From positions 62,001-126,000 of the forward strand of contig CAXXPO010000015.1 of NCBI GenBank assembly GCA_963665185.2: a stretch of 64,000 nucleotides of DNA, written 5' to 3'. A program made the position numbers and the translations under genes. The DNA comes from G963665185 sp963665185 (GTDB lineage Bacteria; Desulfobacterota; Desulfovibrionia; Desulfovibrionales; Desulfovibrionaceae). Below, one piece after another: positions 8,316 through 16,831 of this stretch (positions are counted from its first letter, which is position 1; every line of letters begins with the position of its first letter). The notes under the pieces are model-generated. The model made no database searches. It was given only the letters and a program-made list of their open reading frames with translations, and was not told where the DNA came from.

Positions 8316-9419
8316 TCAGCCCATCGGTTCTTCCGCACTCGCGTACCTGTGAATTTCCTCGTGACGGTGCAACGCCCTGGTCAGGCCGTCGGCCATGGCC
8401 CGTGTTTCATCCACGTCCGGGACCACCGCGACCGGCCCCAGAAAACCGACCCTGTCCCGGATGAGTCGCGTCAGCGTCCTGCTGCGCGACAAGCCGCCCG
8501 TGAGCACGATGGCATTGATCCGTGCACCGGGTTCGTTCATCAGGGGGGGGGCCATGGAGGCAATCTCCTTGGCGATCTGATAGGCCATGGCGCGGATCAG
8601 TTCCGCGGCGGCATCCTCGCCATCCTGGGCGCGTTTCTCGATGACCCGCAGGTCGTTGGTTCCGGCGTGGGCGAAAAGCCCCCCCCGTGTAAGCACCTTT
8701 CCGCGCAGGCTTTCCGGTGTTTCCTCCCCGCGTTGCAGCATGTCCAGAACCGTGATCAGCGGCAGGCGTCCGGCCCGTTCCGGAGAAAAGGGGCCTTCGC
8801 CGTCCAGGGCGTTGATGACGTCCACCACCCGGCCATGTTCGTGCGCTCCGATGGAAATGCCTCCTCCCATATGGGCCACGATGAAGCGGCCCTCCTCGTA
8901 AGCCAGCCCCTGTTCGTGTGCGGCATGGTGGGCGGCGGCCCGCTGGCTCAGGGCATGGAAGACACTCCGCCGTCTGACCGACGGCAGGCCGGTGTAGCGG
9001 GCCAGGTTCCGCATTTCATCCGTGACCACCGGATCCACGATGTAGGCGGAACATTTGTACTCCCCGGCCAGTTCCCAGGCGATGATGGCCCCCAGGTTGC
9101 TGGCGTGCTCCCCGTAGCGGGCCGTGGACAGGTCGTGGAGCATGGCCTCGTCCACGGCATAGACTCCGCCTGGCAGCGGGCGCAGCAGGCCGCCCCGGCC
9201 GATGACGGCACTTACTTTTTCCGGCCCTATCCGATGCCTGGCCAGACAGGATCTGATGGCGCTCTTGCGATAGTCCTTTTGCTCCAAGACGGAGGGAAAG
9301 AGGGCGAGCTGCTCTCTGGTGTGAGGAATCTCTTCGGAAAAAATCGTACGTCGGCCATGAAACAGGGCCAGTTTGGTTGAAGTGGAGCCGGGGTTGATCG
9401 TCAAAAAAAAGGGGGTCAC
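8316..9419 (-). CDS. buk: Butyrate kinase
   Basis: Acetokinase-family enzyme of 367 residues that converts butyryl phosphate (or branched-chain acyl phosphate) plus ADP into the acid plus ATP in the cytoplasm. The ASKHA signature FFLTINPGSTSTKLALF is at the N terminus, and GRGGLLRPLPGG, AHMGGGISIGAHEHGR and the C-terminal LTGGLSRS follow, as in Buk proteins (about 355-360 residues). The start is GTG 9419, which overlaps the phosphotransbutyrylase stop as GTGA behind a GGAGGG site; upstream frame is non-coding. With ptb it forms a substrate-level phosphorylation module. Confidence 0.95.
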   Translation of the reverse strand: MTPFFLTINPGSTSTKLALFHGRRTIFSEEIPHTREQLALFPSVLEQKDYRKSAIRSCLARHRIGPEKVSAVIGRGGLLRPLPGGVYAVDEAMLHDLSTARYGEHASNLGAIIAWELAGEYKCSAYIVDPVVTDEMRNLARYTGLPSVRRRSVFHALSQRAAAHHAAHEQGLAYEEGRFIVAHMGGGISIGAHEHGRVVDVINALDGEGPFSPERAGRLPLITVLDMLQRGEETPESLRGKVLTRGGLFAHAGTNDLRVIEKRAQDGEDAAAELIRAMAYQIAKEIASMAPPLMNEPGARINAIVLTGGLSRSRTLTRLIRDRVGFLGPVAVVPDVDETRAMADGLTRALHRHEEIHRYASAEEPMG

Positions 9420-10330
9420 ACTTCCCTCCTGCTGAGATAGGCGGCCAGGGCCAGCGAATAGAATTTGTTTTGGGAAGGGTCTCCCCGTGAGGGAACCACC
9501 ACGGGCACTGCGCTGCCGACGACCACGCCCGCCATGGGTACGCGGACAAGGCTCGAAAGCGCCTTGTAAAGAATGTTGCCGGATTCGATATCCGGCGCGC
9601 AGAGGATGTCGGCGCATCCGGCCACTGCGTTGACCACGCGTTTGGTGCGGGCCGCCTGCGGACTGACGGCAATGTCCAGAGCCATGGGACCGGCCACGTC
9701 GGCTTTGCCGAACGCTCCTTCGGCCGCCATTTTGGCGAGAAGGTCCGCATCCAGGGTGGCGGGCATGGCCGGAAAATTCACTTTTTCCGTGGCCGCCAGA
9801 ATGGCTGCCTTGGGCCGTTCCATGCCCAAAGCCCGGGCCACGCCCAGGGCGTTGTTCAGAATGTCGGCCTTGCGTTGCAGGTTGGGGCGGATGTTCACCC
9901 CGGCGTCCGTAAGCAGCATCAGGCGGTTTTCGCCCCGTGCCTCGAAAACGGTCACGTGGCTGAGGATCCCCTTGGGCGGCACGCCGGTTTCCTTGTTGAG
10001 CACGGCCTTGAGCAGGGTGCTGGTGGGAACCAGTCCCTTCATGATCAGGTCGGCCTTGTTTTCCCGGTACAGGCGGACGGCCTCGGCCACGGCCACGGTG
10101 TCGTCCGTGACGTGCAGGCATTGGAACGCGCCGATGTCCAGGCCTAGTTCGCGGGCCACGTCGGCGGTCTTGTCCATGTCGCCGATAAGTATCGGCTCGG
10201 CAAGATCGCGGTCCCAGGCGTCCAGGGCGGCCCGGAGGACAAAGGTGTCGGCGCAGCGCGCCACGGCCACCCGCGGCCGGGAACCGCCGTCGAGAACCGC
10301 CTGAACCACCCCTTCCAGGGATGTGAGCAT
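9416..10330 (-). CDS. ptb: Phosphate butyryltransferase (phosphotransbutyrylase)
   Basis: Cytoplasmic enzyme of about 304 residues in the PTA_PTB family, swapping CoA for phosphate on butyryl-CoA or branched acyl-CoA. Visible family blocks are PILIGDMDKTADVARELG, ADLIMKGLVPTSTLLKAVLN, GILSHVTVFEA, LLTDAGVNIRPNL and the C-terminal VVGSAVPVVVPSRGD. ATG 10330 has GGGAGG eight bases upstream; a GTG one codon earlier is possible. It overlaps buk by four bases and follows ilvN after 48 bases, so all three are probably one transcript. Its likely role is energy conservation from acyl-CoAs made by 2-oxoacid oxidation. Confidence 0.95.
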   Translation of the reverse strand: MLTSLEGVVQAVLDGGSRPRVAVARCADTFVLRAALDAWDRDLAEPILIGDMDKTADVARELGLDIGAFQCLHVTDDTVAVAEAVRLYRENKADLIMKGLVPTSTLLKAVLNKETGVPPKGILSHVTVFEARGENRLMLLTDAGVNIRPNLQRKADILNNALGVARALGMERPKAAILAATEKVNFPAMPATLDADLLAKMAAEGAFGKADVAGPMALDIAVSPQAARTKRVVNAVAGCADILCAPDIESGNILYKALSSLVRVPMAGVVVGSAVPVVVPSRGDPSQNKFYSLALAAYLSRREV

Positions 10331-10378
10331 CACATGCGCCTCCCGGAGAGGTGGAGCGGCCGGATGGAGCGGGCCATA

Positions 10379-10858
10379 CTATTCATCCCCCCGTTTGAGG
10401 GCGATCATCCCGGTGCGGGACATGCTCTTGATGCCGAAGGGCACGAGCATGCGGATGAACGCGGCCACCCGTTCCTCGTCGCCCGTCATTTCCACGGTGA
10501 TGGTTCCGGTTCCCATTCCCACCACGTTGGCCCGGAAGACTTCGAATATCTGCATCAGCTGGGTCGTGGAGTCCCGGTCCATGACCACCTTGATCAGGGC
10601 CAGTTCCCGGTCCACGAAGTCGCGCCGGTCCAGGTCGTCCACGGCAATGACCACGTCCATGTCCAGCACGGCCTGGCGGATGTCCTTGATGACCTCCCAG
10701 TCGCCTTCCACGCTGATGACGATGCGTGAAATCTCCGGGCGTTCCGTTTCGCCGGATGAGATGCTTTTGATGTTGACCCCGTGCTCCTTGAATTTTCCGG
10801 CCATGTCGGCCAGGACGCCGGTCCGGTTGTGGACAAGTGCGGAAATGGTGTGCTGCAC
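10379..10858 (-). CDS. ilvN: Acetolactate synthase small (regulatory) subunit
   Basis: A 159-residue protein with an N-terminal ACT domain (TISALVHNRTGVLADMAGKF... VNIKSISSG) and the ALS_ss_C region (LALIKVVMD... FRANVVGMGTGTITVEMTG). It binds branched-chain amino acids and feedback-controls the catalytic IlvB subunit, which is not in this window. GTG 10858 is the start: AAGGAG lies five bases upstream and the longer frame has no family similarity. An ilvN without ilvB, followed by ptb-buk, is an uncommon arrangement that connects valine/leucine synthesis with acyl phosphate metabolism. Confidence 0.93.
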   Translation of the reverse strand: MQHTISALVHNRTGVLADMAGKFKEHGVNIKSISSGETERPEISRIVISVEGDWEVIKDIRQAVLDMDVVIAVDDLDRRDFVDRELALIKVVMDRDSTTQLMQIFEVFRANVVGMGTGTITVEMTGDEERVAAFIRMLVPFGIKSMSRTGMIALKRGDE

Positions 10859-10985
10859 GCTGGCTCCTTTGAATCGTTGGAAGTTCCGGCGGATATTGCG
10901 GGGAAGCTGCGAAATGCCCGGCCCGTGTTGCCGCCGTGTGGCGAGAAAAGCTCCCGCCGCGCCTGCCGTTGGACCCATGGCGGAC

Positions 10986-11558
10986 TCAGCCCGCCGGCAG
11001 GCAGCCCCACAGTTTGACCCGGTTGTTGACGAATTCCGTACATTTTCCCTTGAGCCGTATCTTCATGCCGGGCTTGAGCTGGGAAACCATTTCCCGTTGG
11101 CTCTGGGTGAAATAGCAGATCACTTCCGAATTGAAGTTGGAAATGCCTTTGAGTCCCACGAAAATGTCTCCGTATTCGCGGATCTGCACGTCCACGATTT
11201 CGCTGGAAACAGTGATGACCTCGTTGAGGTAGCGGGCACCCGCCTCGGTTTCGTTCTCGCGAAAGTCCAGGTACAGCTTGTGCCCCGATACTATCGGAGG
11301 CGCGGGGCATTTCCGAACCTGGGCCTCGATGCGCTCCTGGTATTCGAAGATGTTTTCCTTGCGTTCCGGGGAACGGGGCTGCGGACTTGCGTGATCCATT
11401 GGAACCAGGGTGCACAGATCCGTGCGGGAGACCATCATCCCGGTGGCATCGAAGGCATCCACAACGGGTTTTCCCTCCGGACCGATGTACAGTTTGGCCC
11501 GGACCGTGCCGGAGGCATCGGCCAGGCGGATTTCCTGGGTTGTAATACGGCGGTCCAA
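10986..11558 (-). CDS. Conserved hypothetical protein with C-terminal OB-fold (tRNA_anti-like) region
   Basis: 190 residues, no signal peptide and no membrane helix. The first 60 residues (RRITTQEIRLADASGTVRAK) read as a small beta domain. The last 100 (ARYLNEVITVSSEIVDVQIRE ... KPGMKIRLKGKCTEFVNNRVKLWGC) resemble the tRNA_anti-like OB-fold family, whose members are mostly uncharacterised. It is 127 bases upstream of ilvN on the same strand and divergent from the cyclic-nucleotide-binding gene. I cannot assign a function; the OB resemblance is by eye. Confidence 0.7.
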   Translation of the reverse strand: MDRRITTQEIRLADASGTVRAKLYIGPEGKPVVDAFDATGMMVSRTDLCTLVPMDHASPQPRSPERKENIFEYQERIEAQVRKCPAPPIVSGHKLYLDFRENETEAGARYLNEVITVSSEIVDVQIREYGDIFVGLKGISNFNSEVICYFTQSQREMVSQLKPGMKIRLKGKCTEFVNNRVKLWGCLPAG

Positions 11559-11814
11559 GGTGGTTCCCCTTTTTGGCGTAACGAGTACGACGTTTTCAGG
11601 CTGTATATGGATTTTATTGCCTTTTCATAGCAAAGCCTTCGTTCCATTCCAAGGAAAATGCTTTCCCGACGGTGAGGGGCAACAGTCTCCGCTTTGAACG
11701 AGTGTTTGAAAAAGAGTCGGGAGCAGCCATTGCGCTGGCGGGTGTTTTCCCTTATTTTAAAAAGGCTGAATATCGTTGCCGCCACACCAAGACCTTGGGA
11801 GTCGCTGTTTCAAC

Positions 11815-12987
11815 ATGATCAAGCCACCGCAGACGACAAACATCAAAAGCTTTTACAAGGGCCAATTGATCTTCAAGGAAGACCACGAGAGCAATGTGGC
11901 CTACATGGTCCGCAAGGGCGCGGTGAACATATTCCGCACCATGAACAAGAAAAAGGTCATTTTGGACCGTCTTGGGGAAGGCGAGATTTTCGGGGAGATG
12001 GGCATTCTGGCCGGAAGCCGCAGAACCGCCAATGCCGAGGCTGCGGAATTCTGCGAACTCATGGTTTTGAGCAAGCCTGTTCTGTACAATCTGCTCAATC
12101 AGTGTCCAAAAACCATCCAGTTTCTGACCAAGGCTCTTATCCGGCGCCTGGAAAAGACCACCCAGCTTATTCCCGACCAGGTGTACGAGAGTTCGTTTCT
12201 CAGCGTCTGCCAGCTTCTGGACCTGTTCTTCTCCCTGCATCAGCGCATGCCCATGGAAGAACGGCAACGAACGCAGAACTACGACCTGGGGCTGAACTAC
12301 AACCAGGTCTGCAAGCAGATCAAAAGCATCATCCTGGTCAGTCAGCTGGAAATCGACACCATTCTCAAGAAACTTCACAGCATCAAGGTCATCGAGATAA
12401 CCAGCCTCAAGTGCCAGCGGGCTGCTTTTCCAGAGCGGTATCTCACATTGCGCGATCCGGCCACGTTTCATGAAGTCACCCAGAATCTGCACAAGGAACT
12501 GCAGAAAACCAGCTTTTCCCTGACCACGGAGCTGGAATACGTGGACATCTTCCAGTTTGCCGAGGATGTCGGAACCACCCCGGAGATCATCTACAAAAAG
12601 ATGAGCCACGGCGAGATTCCGGAAACCCTTTTTTTCGTCCACAAGCAACGGGCCGGGGAATGGGCCGAGGTGCAGGACCCGGAATTTTTCAAGAAGGTCA
12701 GAAAGAAGAAAAAGGCCCTGAACGAGCTGGAAGGCATCGACGACATCGTTTACGTGGACAACGCCACGCTCAAGCAGGTTTTCGAAAAGCTGGGGTATTA
12801 CAAACTCGGCGTGCTTCTGACCATTGCCGAGGACGATGCCAAGAAGAAAATCATGGCGAATCTTTCGCGCAAGATCGCCGAGGTGGTGGAAAAGGAAGCC
12901 CAGGGCAAGGAATTCGTGGACGAGGCCGAAGCAGAGGATCTTCAGGAAGAACTTTTTGATCTGGTCCGGGCCATAAAGGGGGCGTGA
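11815..12987 (+). CDS. Cyclic nucleotide-binding domain protein with FliG-C-like C terminus, upstream of motAB
   Basis: 390 residues. Residues about 8-120 form a cNMP-binding domain (FYKGQLIFKEDHESNVAYMV, VILDRLGEGEIFGEMGILAGSRRTANAEA), which includes the GE..GE.....R-A phosphate-binding cassette. A helical middle with a possible winged-helix piece follows (NYNQVCKQIKSIILVSQLE). The last 90 residues (TLKQVFEKLGYYKLGVLLTIAEDD, KKIMANLSRKIAEVVEKE) resemble the FliG motor-domain pattern. ATG 11815 is the only ATG before the domain, but its ribosome site is weak. The stop overlaps the motA start (GTGA), so it is translationally coupled to the stator. It is plausibly a second-messenger-responsive motor factor; the role is inferred. 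Confidence 0.85.
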   Translation: MIKPPQTTNIKSFYKGQLIFKEDHESNVAYMVRKGAVNIFRTMNKKKVILDRLGEGEIFGEMGILAGSRRTANAEAAEFCELMVLSKPVLYNLLNQCPKTIQFLTKALIRRLEKTTQLIPDQVYESSFLSVCQLLDLFFSLHQRMPMEERQRTQNYDLGLNYNQVCKQIKSIILVSQLEIDTILKKLHSIKVIEITSLKCQRAAFPERYLTLRDPATFHEVTQNLHKELQKTSFSLTTELEYVDIFQFAEDVGTTPEIIYKKMSHGEIPETLFFVHKQRAGEWAEVQDPEFFKKVRKKKKALNELEGIDDIVYVDNATLKQVFEKLGYYKLGVLLTIAEDDAKKKIMANLSRKIAEVVEKEAQGKEFVDEAEAEDLQEELFDLVRAIKGA

Positions 12988-13781
12988 CGGTGAATATAGC
13001 CACGGTGTTCGGCTTTGTCTTCGGCATAGGCATCCTGTGCGTCGCCACGTATTTTTCCACCGAAGACGTCATGGTTTTCATCAACCTGCCGGGCATTGCC
13101 ATTGTTTTGGGCGGAACATTGGCCGCCACGTTCATCTGCTACCCCCTGCGCGAGGTCATGCGCATGCTCAAGGTTTTTCTCATGGCCCTGGGGGCCGAGG
13201 AACTGCCGATCGGCAACTATATTTCCGAGTGCGTGTATCTTTCGGACGTGGCCTCCAAGAAAGGGGAGCCGCACCTGGAAAGAATGCTTCAGGGCATAGA
13301 CAACGAGTTTCTGCGCAACGGCCTGCAAATGCTCGTGGACGGCTATTCCAAGGACGAGATCAGGGAAATTCTGGATAACCGCATCCACCAGTATTACGAG
13401 CAGGAAACCTCGGCCGCCGGAATCTACCGCACCATGAGCAAGTTCGCTCCGGCTTTCGGCATCATCGGCACGCTCATCGGGCTTATCGCCATGATGCAGG
13501 CCATGAGCGCCGACATGACCCGGCTGGGTCCGGCCATGGCCACGGCCCTGACCACCACCCTGTACGGCGCGTTGTTCGCCAACCTGTTTTTCCTGCCCAT
13601 CGCCATCAAGGTGGAGAAGCGCATCGAGCAGATCGTCATCATGATGTCCGTGATCCGGGACGGCATCCTGTTCATCAAGGACAAGACCCCCTCGCCCATC
13701 GTCATGGACAAGCTCAAGGGCTACCTGCCGCCGCGGCGCTGGGCGTCCATACAGAAACGGCGGATGGACCCGATTCGCTAG
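12984..13781 (+). CDS. motA: Flagellar motor stator protein MotA
   Basis: Inner-membrane protein of 265 residues with four predicted helices in the MotA/TolQ/ExbB family. It forms the ion channel with MotB and pushes on FliG to turn the flagellum. Visible are an N-terminal helix pair (TVFGFVFGIGILCVATYF, AIVLGGTLAATFICYP), the cytoplasmic loop with charged residues, and the C-terminal pair AFGIIGTLIGLIAMMQAM and GPAMATALTTTLYGALFANLFF, with the conserved Pro and Thr of the ion path. The start is GTG 12984, overlapping the upstream stop (GTGA); a GTG two codons later is an alternative. Confidence 0.95.
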   Translation: MTVNIATVFGFVFGIGILCVATYFSTEDVMVFINLPGIAIVLGGTLAATFICYPLREVMRMLKVFLMALGAEELPIGNYISECVYLSDVASKKGEPHLERMLQGIDNEFLRNGLQMLVDGYSKDEIREILDNRIHQYYEQETSAAGIYRTMSKFAPAFGIIGTLIGLIAMMQAMSADMTRLGPAMATALTTTLYGALFANLFFLPIAIKVEKRIEQIVIMMSVIRDGILFIKDKTPSPIVMDKLKGYLPPRRWASIQKRRMDPIR

Positions 13782-13882
13782 CCCCCTGTCTTTTCCGTGC
13801 CCCGGATTTGTCCGGCACGGCAACCGGCAGGGACGTCTTCCGTAACATGTTCATTTTTTCCGACAGCAGGCGGGCGCACGGC

Positions 13883-14590
13883 ATGAACGAACTGATTTTT
13901 CAAAAAAAGCGCAAGCAGGACGACGAGGACGGCTGGGCCTTGACCCTGGCCGACATGATGACCCTGTTGCTGTGTTTTTTCGTGCTTATCCTGGCCATTT
14001 CCAAGATCGACAACCAGAAATATTCCACTGTGGCCCAATCACTGTCCACCGCCATGGGCGGCAAATCCAAGGCGGCCGCGCCCGTGGCCAACAGTGTGAG
14101 CATGTCCGTGGCTCCGGCCCGCAACCTGTTCGAGGTGCAGTTGGAACTGGCGCGTCAGCTCAAGCTGGATGCGGATACCGTGCGTTTGTCCATGCGGCCC
14201 GACGCCGTGGCCATCGAGCTCAAGGGCGCAGTGTTTTTTCTTTCTGGCAGCGCGGAACTCACACCCAGGGCGGAACAGGTCATGGCTAAGATCGCCGGGC
14301 CTTTGGTGCAGAATGCCGCAGATTATGATTACATCGTGGAGGGCCACACCGACGACGTTCCCATGCATTCCTCCCGTTTTCCTTCCAACTGGGAACTGTC
14401 CTCGGCCCGCGCCAGCGCGGTGGCCCGAAGGCTTATCGACGACGGCCTGCCCAAGGACAAGGTCAGGGTGATGGGGCTGGCCGATACGCGCCCCGTGGTT
14501 CCCAACCTTTCCACAAGGGGCGATCCTATTCCGGAAAATCGTTCGCGCAACCGGCGGGTGGTCATCCTGGTGAAGCCCCTGGAAAAATAG
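13883..14590 (+). CDS. motB: Flagellar motor stator protein MotB
   Basis: About 235 residues. A basic N terminus (MNELIFQKKRKQDDEDGW) precedes one membrane helix ALTLADMMTLLLCFFVLILA; its Asp is the conserved ion-carrying residue. The periplasmic OmpA/MotB domain follows (VFFLSGSAELTPRAEQVMAK, IVEGHTDDVP, NWELSSARASAVARRL, NRSRNRRVVILV), which anchors the stator to peptidoglycan. I chose ATG 13883 because the N-terminal length then fits MotB proteins; ATG 13847 in the same frame is possible. The 100-base gap after motA carries a small GTGCCCCGGA/TCCGGCAC hairpin. Confidence 0.93.
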   Translation: MNELIFQKKRKQDDEDGWALTLADMMTLLLCFFVLILAISKIDNQKYSTVAQSLSTAMGGKSKAAAPVANSVSMSVAPARNLFEVQLELARQLKLDADTVRLSMRPDAVAIELKGAVFFLSGSAELTPRAEQVMAKIAGPLVQNAADYDYIVEGHTDDVPMHSSRFPSNWELSSARASAVARRLIDDGLPKDKVRVMGLADTRPVVPNLSTRGDPIPENRSRNRRVVILVKPLEK

Positions 14591-14701
14591 TCAGGCATCT
14601 GCCTGCCCGGCGGTTCGGCAACACCTGATTTTTTCCCCTTCCGTTTTCAGCAGCATGGGGGTGCGGGAGAATCCCCCCGGCCGCCGGAGGCCCTGCTTTC
14701 C

Positions 14702-15520
14702 CTATCTCAACCGCAGATACGACACGAAGTCGTCGATTCCCAGCAGGCGGCAATCCACGTAGTTTTCCACGAACCGGGCAAAGGTCTTTTTTCTGCCGTA
14801 GATCATGTATTCCGTTTCCGGTGTCACAAAGGTCAGCCCCAGGTGGTCGATGATGCGTGGATGGATGGGCAGTTCGCATTCGTCGTAGTGCTCTTCCAGA
14901 CCGTCCAACGCATCCTGTTCCAGCGGAGGCAGTCCCAGGAAATCCAGCACGTACCGCCCCACCCGGTCGGTCAGGACGCGGCGGGGATGGTTGGGCGTGT
15001 AGAACAGGCTGGTGTGGCGGAAGGAGCGGACGATGTCGTCCGCATACTTGATGGGGGTATGGGCTTCCTTGGCCTTGGCATGCGCCTCGGACCGGCTCAG
15101 GATGGTTTCCAGATCCTGCTTCAGGACCAGGGGACTGTCCAGGTAGAGGTACATGATCTGGCTCTTGTTCAGGCCGCGCTCGATAAGGCTGTCCAGCAGG
15201 GTGTCGCCGTACACGAAATCCGGCGGACCGAACCAGAATGGCCAGCAGTGCTTGCTGAACATGTTGGGAATGCACAGGGGAGCGCAGTCCGGCTTCAGTC
15301 GTCCGAGCAGGCGCTCGCTGGCCAGTTCGTTCCACTCCTTTTCAAGGTGCTGGTACAGAAAGACCGAGGCGGTTTCAAGGTCGGAGGAGGGAACCGGCAG
15401 GCGCGTGTAATTGACGTGCAGCCGGATCTCGTAGGTCTGTTCGAAGTCCGGGCAGGCCCGCAGGTAGGTGACGAGGGGATCGCCCTGGCAGTTTGCGTGG
15501 ATGAGGCAGATCTTTTTCAT
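14702..15520 (-). CDS. WcbI-like putative polysaccharide biosynthesis acyltransferase
   Basis: 272 residues starting MKKICLIHANCQGDPLVTYL. This opening with the ANCQG motif is typical of the WcbI family of putative capsule acetyltransferases, which bind CoA and have an SGNH-like core. Other family-like pieces are YEIRLHVNYTRLPVP, FLYQHLEKEWNELASERLLGRL and CIPNMFSKHCWPFWFG. ATG 15520 is chosen over the upstream open frame, which is low-complexity and lacks a ribosome site. No other polysaccharide gene is nearby, so its substrate is unclear. It lies downstream of the candidate small RNA terminator, so it probably needs its own promoter. Confidence 0.75.
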   Translation of the reverse strand: MKKICLIHANCQGDPLVTYLRACPDFEQTYEIRLHVNYTRLPVPSSDLETASVFLYQHLEKEWNELASERLLGRLKPDCAPLCIPNMFSKHCWPFWFGPPDFVYGDTLLDSLIERGLNKSQIMYLYLDSPLVLKQDLETILSRSEAHAKAKEAHTPIKYADDIVRSFRHTSLFYTPNHPRRVLTDRVGRYVLDFLGLPPLEQDALDGLEEHYDECELPIHPRIIDHLGLTFVTPETEYMIYGRKKTFARFVENYVDCRLLGIDDFVSYLRLR

Positions 15521-15629
15521 GGCGACGGCATTGTGTGCCGCGTGGCAGGCGAAAGTCCAGAAAAAACAGCGGAAAGGGGCGGGAGGGGCAGGAAGGGACG
15601 GCCGGACCAGCCGATGCTTGCGGCCTTCC

Positions 15630-15747
15630 GGAAACAACAAACCGTCCGGATGGTCCCCAGCGGACCAACCGGACGGTCACAAAGGTTTGGTTACGGTGTT
15701 CACTGGCCGACTTCTCTAACCTATGAAACCGGCCCGCCTTCGGGCAT
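15630..15747 (-). ncRNA. Candidate small RNA (about 115-120 nt) with own promoter and terminator
   Basis: On the minus strand a sigma-70-like promoter is followed by a G+C-rich segment that folds into consecutive hairpins: CTATG...CATAG enclosing GCCCG/CGGGC, then GTTA...TAAC. A strong 15-bp stem with one mismatch ends it (15642-15656 with 15662-15676), with TTTGTTGTTT after the stem. No open frame with a ribosome site lies inside. It sits between the PHP and WcbI-like genes. I do not recognise a known RNA family. An attenuated leader for the WcbI-like gene is an alternative. Confidence 0.45.
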
Positions 15748-15753
15748 AGCTTA

Positions 15754-15781
15754 TACATAATACACCAGGTGGAGGAGTCAA
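15754..15781 (-). promoter_or_regulatory. Sigma-70-type promoter of the candidate small RNA
   Basis: TTGACT (15781-15776), 16-base spacer, TATGTA (15759-15754), extended by TAAG, on the minus strand. Start of transcription would be near 15747. Confidence 0.5.
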
Positions 15782-15815
15782 GTATTTGCAGCACGTATCT
15801 TTGAAAAAAATGGCG

Positions 15816-16673
15816 CTACACGGGAAGTCCCTGCCCGGAGCGCAGTTCCTTGAGTTGCTCCAGCACGCTGTATGGGATGTCCAGATTGCCCTTGCCGTTT
15901 CCAAGATGGATGTCGGGCTTGACCGTGCCGTGAAAATCCGAGCCGCCAGTGCAGACCAGGTCCAGCTTTTGGGCAAGTCGGGAATAGTCGTAGACCTGGT
16001 TGCCGGAGTGCTCGGTGTAATAGACCTCCAGACCGGCCAGCCCGTGTTCCTTGAGCCTGTCGCAGAGCCGGTGCAGGGCGCTGAGCTCAAGGCCGTAAAT
16101 GCCGGGATGGGCCAGGACCGGGGTGGCCTGTTCCGCTGTGAGCAGCTCCAGGGCTTCTTCCGGGGTGAAGACCTTTTTGGCCACGTAGGCCGAGCCGCGT
16201 GTGCCCAGGTATCTGTTGAACGCGTCCTGTACGCTGGAGGCCGCTCCCCCGGCGATCAGGGCCTGGGCGATGTGGGGCCTTCCCACCGTACCGCCGGCCA
16301 GTGCCAGCACGGCGTCATAGGTGATGTCGATGCCCATGCCCCGAAGCCTCTGGACGACATACTCGTTGCGTTTGCGGCGTTCGTCGTTGAGGTATGCCAG
16401 GGCCGGGCCGAGCCGGCCGGTTTTTTCGGGTATCCAGTAGCCGAGGATGTCCACGGTGCGGCGGTCCAGCTTGACCGTGAGTTCGCAGCCGGGGATGAAT
16501 TCCAGGCCGTTGCGGTCGGCCTGCCGCCGGGCCTCGTCCAGCCCGGCCACGGTGTCGTGGTCGGTAAGGGCCATGGCCCGCAGGCCTATGGCCGTGGCCG
16601 CATCGACAAGTTCGGACGGACTCATGGTTCCGTCCGAAGCCGTGGAGTGGGTATGCAGATCTATCTCGCTCAT
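15816..16673 (-). CDS. PHP-domain phosphoesterase (YciV/TrpH family)
   Basis: 285 residues. The PHP motif I is EIDLHTHSTASDGTMSPSEL, followed by LTDHDTVAG, PGCELT, LAHPG and GGSDFHG, the set of His/Asp/Glu ligands for a metal centre. E. coli YciV (RNase AM) and relatives hydrolyse 3',5'-nucleoside bisphosphates or trim RNA 5' ends; a similar role is likely but not proven here. ATG 16673 has GGAAG seven bases upstream and the motif begins directly after it; an in-frame ATG eight codons earlier is less likely. It is divergent from the Trm112-like gene. Confidence 0.88.
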   Translation of the reverse strand: MSEIDLHTHSTASDGTMSPSELVDAATAIGLRAMALTDHDTVAGLDEARRQADRNGLEFIPGCELTVKLDRRTVDILGYWIPEKTGRLGPALAYLNDERRKRNEYVVQRLRGMGIDITYDAVLALAGGTVGRPHIAQALIAGGAASSVQDAFNRYLGTRGSAYVAKKVFTPEEALELLTAEQATPVLAHPGIYGLELSALHRLCDRLKEHGLAGLEVYYTEHSGNQVYDYSRLAQKLDLVCTGGSDFHGTVKPDIHLGNGKGNLDIPYSVLEQLKELRSGQGLPV

Positions 16674-16831
16674 GAACACGCTTCCGAAGGTAATCATTGT
16701 TTTACGTCAAGCCCCTACTCGACCACATTCCCCGGGCAAAGTCCAATGGCTGTCTTGCGCTTCCCGGGGCAAACACGTATTTCAGAGCTGGAAAATACTT
16801 TTTGTACAGACAGCCAACAGGGAGAACCTTC

